From: Chloroflexota bacterium
Lineage (GTDB): Bacteria; Chloroflexota; Dehalococcoidia; Lucifugimonadales; UBA3495
Length of the DNA: 6,510 nt
Direction of reading: 5' to 3'
Assembly (NCBI GenBank): GCA_022561675.1
Contig: JADFQT010000151.1
Coordinates: forward strand, 1 to 6,510
Below, one piece after another: positions 6,148 to 6,510 of the stretch (position 1 is its first letter; each line of letters begins with the position of its first letter). The translations under genes were made by a program, and so were the position numbers. Below the pieces are notes generated by a model, which saw nothing but the letters and a program-made list of their open reading frames with translations, made no database searches and was not told the origin of the DNA.

Positions 6148-6510
6148 ATGAAGGTAGGATTTATCGGGTGCGGCAACATGGGAAATCCCATGGCGTCCAA
6201 CCTGATCAAGGCAGGGCATCAACTAACGGTCCACGACCTGCGGCGGGAGGCGGCCACGAATTTGCTCGAGGCGGGCGCCACCTGGGCCGACACGCCCAGC
6301 GATGCCGTAGGCGGCAACGAGGTCGTCTTCACCTCGCTGCCGGTTCCCCGGGACGTGGAGGCCGTTGTGCTGGGGGAGAAGGGTGTGTTCGAGGGCAGCA
6401 GCCCCACCACTATCTACATGGACCTCTCCACCAACTCGCCGACGACCATTCGCCGGATTCACGACCTGGGCGCCGAGAGAGGCGTTACCGTGCTGGACGC
6501 GCCGGTCAGC
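6148..6510 (+). CDS. 3-hydroxyisobutyrate dehydrogenase-family oxidoreductase, N-terminal part
   Basis: The first 121 residues of a beta-hydroxyacid dehydrogenase, running off the right edge; family members are usually about 290-300 residues. The NAD(P)-binding Rossmann start is MKVGFIGCGNMGNPMASNL (1-19), with GCGNMG (7-12) as the GxGxMG loop. Asp30 at the end of the second strand (VHDLRR, 28-33) favours NAD over NADP, although the adjacent Arg pair leaves this open. MDLSTNSP (91-98) carries the DLST substrate-side motif, and the visible end DAPVS (117-121) is the start of the conserved DAPVSGG. The ATG has GAGGAG 8 nt upstream. The family includes 3-hydroxyisobutyrate, tartronate semialdehyde and sulfolactaldehyde reductases. 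The missing catalytic Lys region prevents choosing among them. Confidence 0.9.
   Translation, partial: MKVGFIGCGNMGNPMASNLIKAGHQLTVHDLRREAATNLLEAGATWADTPSDAVGGNEVVFTSLPVPRDVEAVVLGEKGVFEGSSPTTIYMDLSTNSPTTIRRIHDLGAERGVTVLDAPVS

Overview
The window reads as part of a chromosome of a GC-rich (roughly 55-60% by eye) bacterium. Its core is a dissimilatory sulfur-energy locus on the + strand: sat (ATP sulfurylase), then aprB and aprA (adenylylsulfate reductase beta and alpha subunits). Dispersed palindromic repeats in the intergenic DNA, an aprBA locus with no visible qmo or dsr genes, and the MFS and beta-hydroxyacid dehydrogenase neighbours suggest an uncultivated lineage such as Chloroflexota (SAR202/Dehalococcoidia-like). 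That assignment is inference from style, not proof.

Layout. Positions 1-122 (minus strand) hold the N-terminus of a DDE-type transposase that runs off the left edge. A strong hairpin lies over its ribosome-binding region, so the left edge is the 5' end of an insertion sequence. Positions 220-401 form a roughly 182-bp MITE-like element with 20-bp imperfect terminal inverted repeats and an internal inverted pair of 26-bp REP-like hairpins. Positions 402-671 carry no convincing gene and probably hold the sat promoter region. sat (672-1952) is followed by a clear intrinsic terminator (1967-1994). aprB (2026-2478) and aprA (2496-4355) follow, 17 nt apart. A 351-bp gene-free stretch with repeat-like hairpins (4356-4706) separates them from an MFS exporter-type gene (4707-6035). 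An extended -10 promoter then precedes the first 121 codons of a 3-hydroxyisobutyrate dehydrogenase-family gene (6148 to the right edge).

How the genes work together. AprBA interconverts sulfite + AMP and adenylylsulfate (APS), and Sat interconverts APS + pyrophosphate and ATP + sulfate. Run oxidatively, the pair turns sulfite into sulfate with substrate-level ATP formation; run reductively, it activates sulfate. Direction cannot be settled here, because no qmoABC, aprM or dsr gene is present to name the electron partner.

The most specific oddity is in AprB. All eight cluster cysteines are kept, but the Trp next to the first cysteine of the second motif (Trp-B48 of Archaeoglobus AprB, thought to bridge FAD and the Fe-S chain) is Ser49 here, while AprA keeps its recognised active-site residues.
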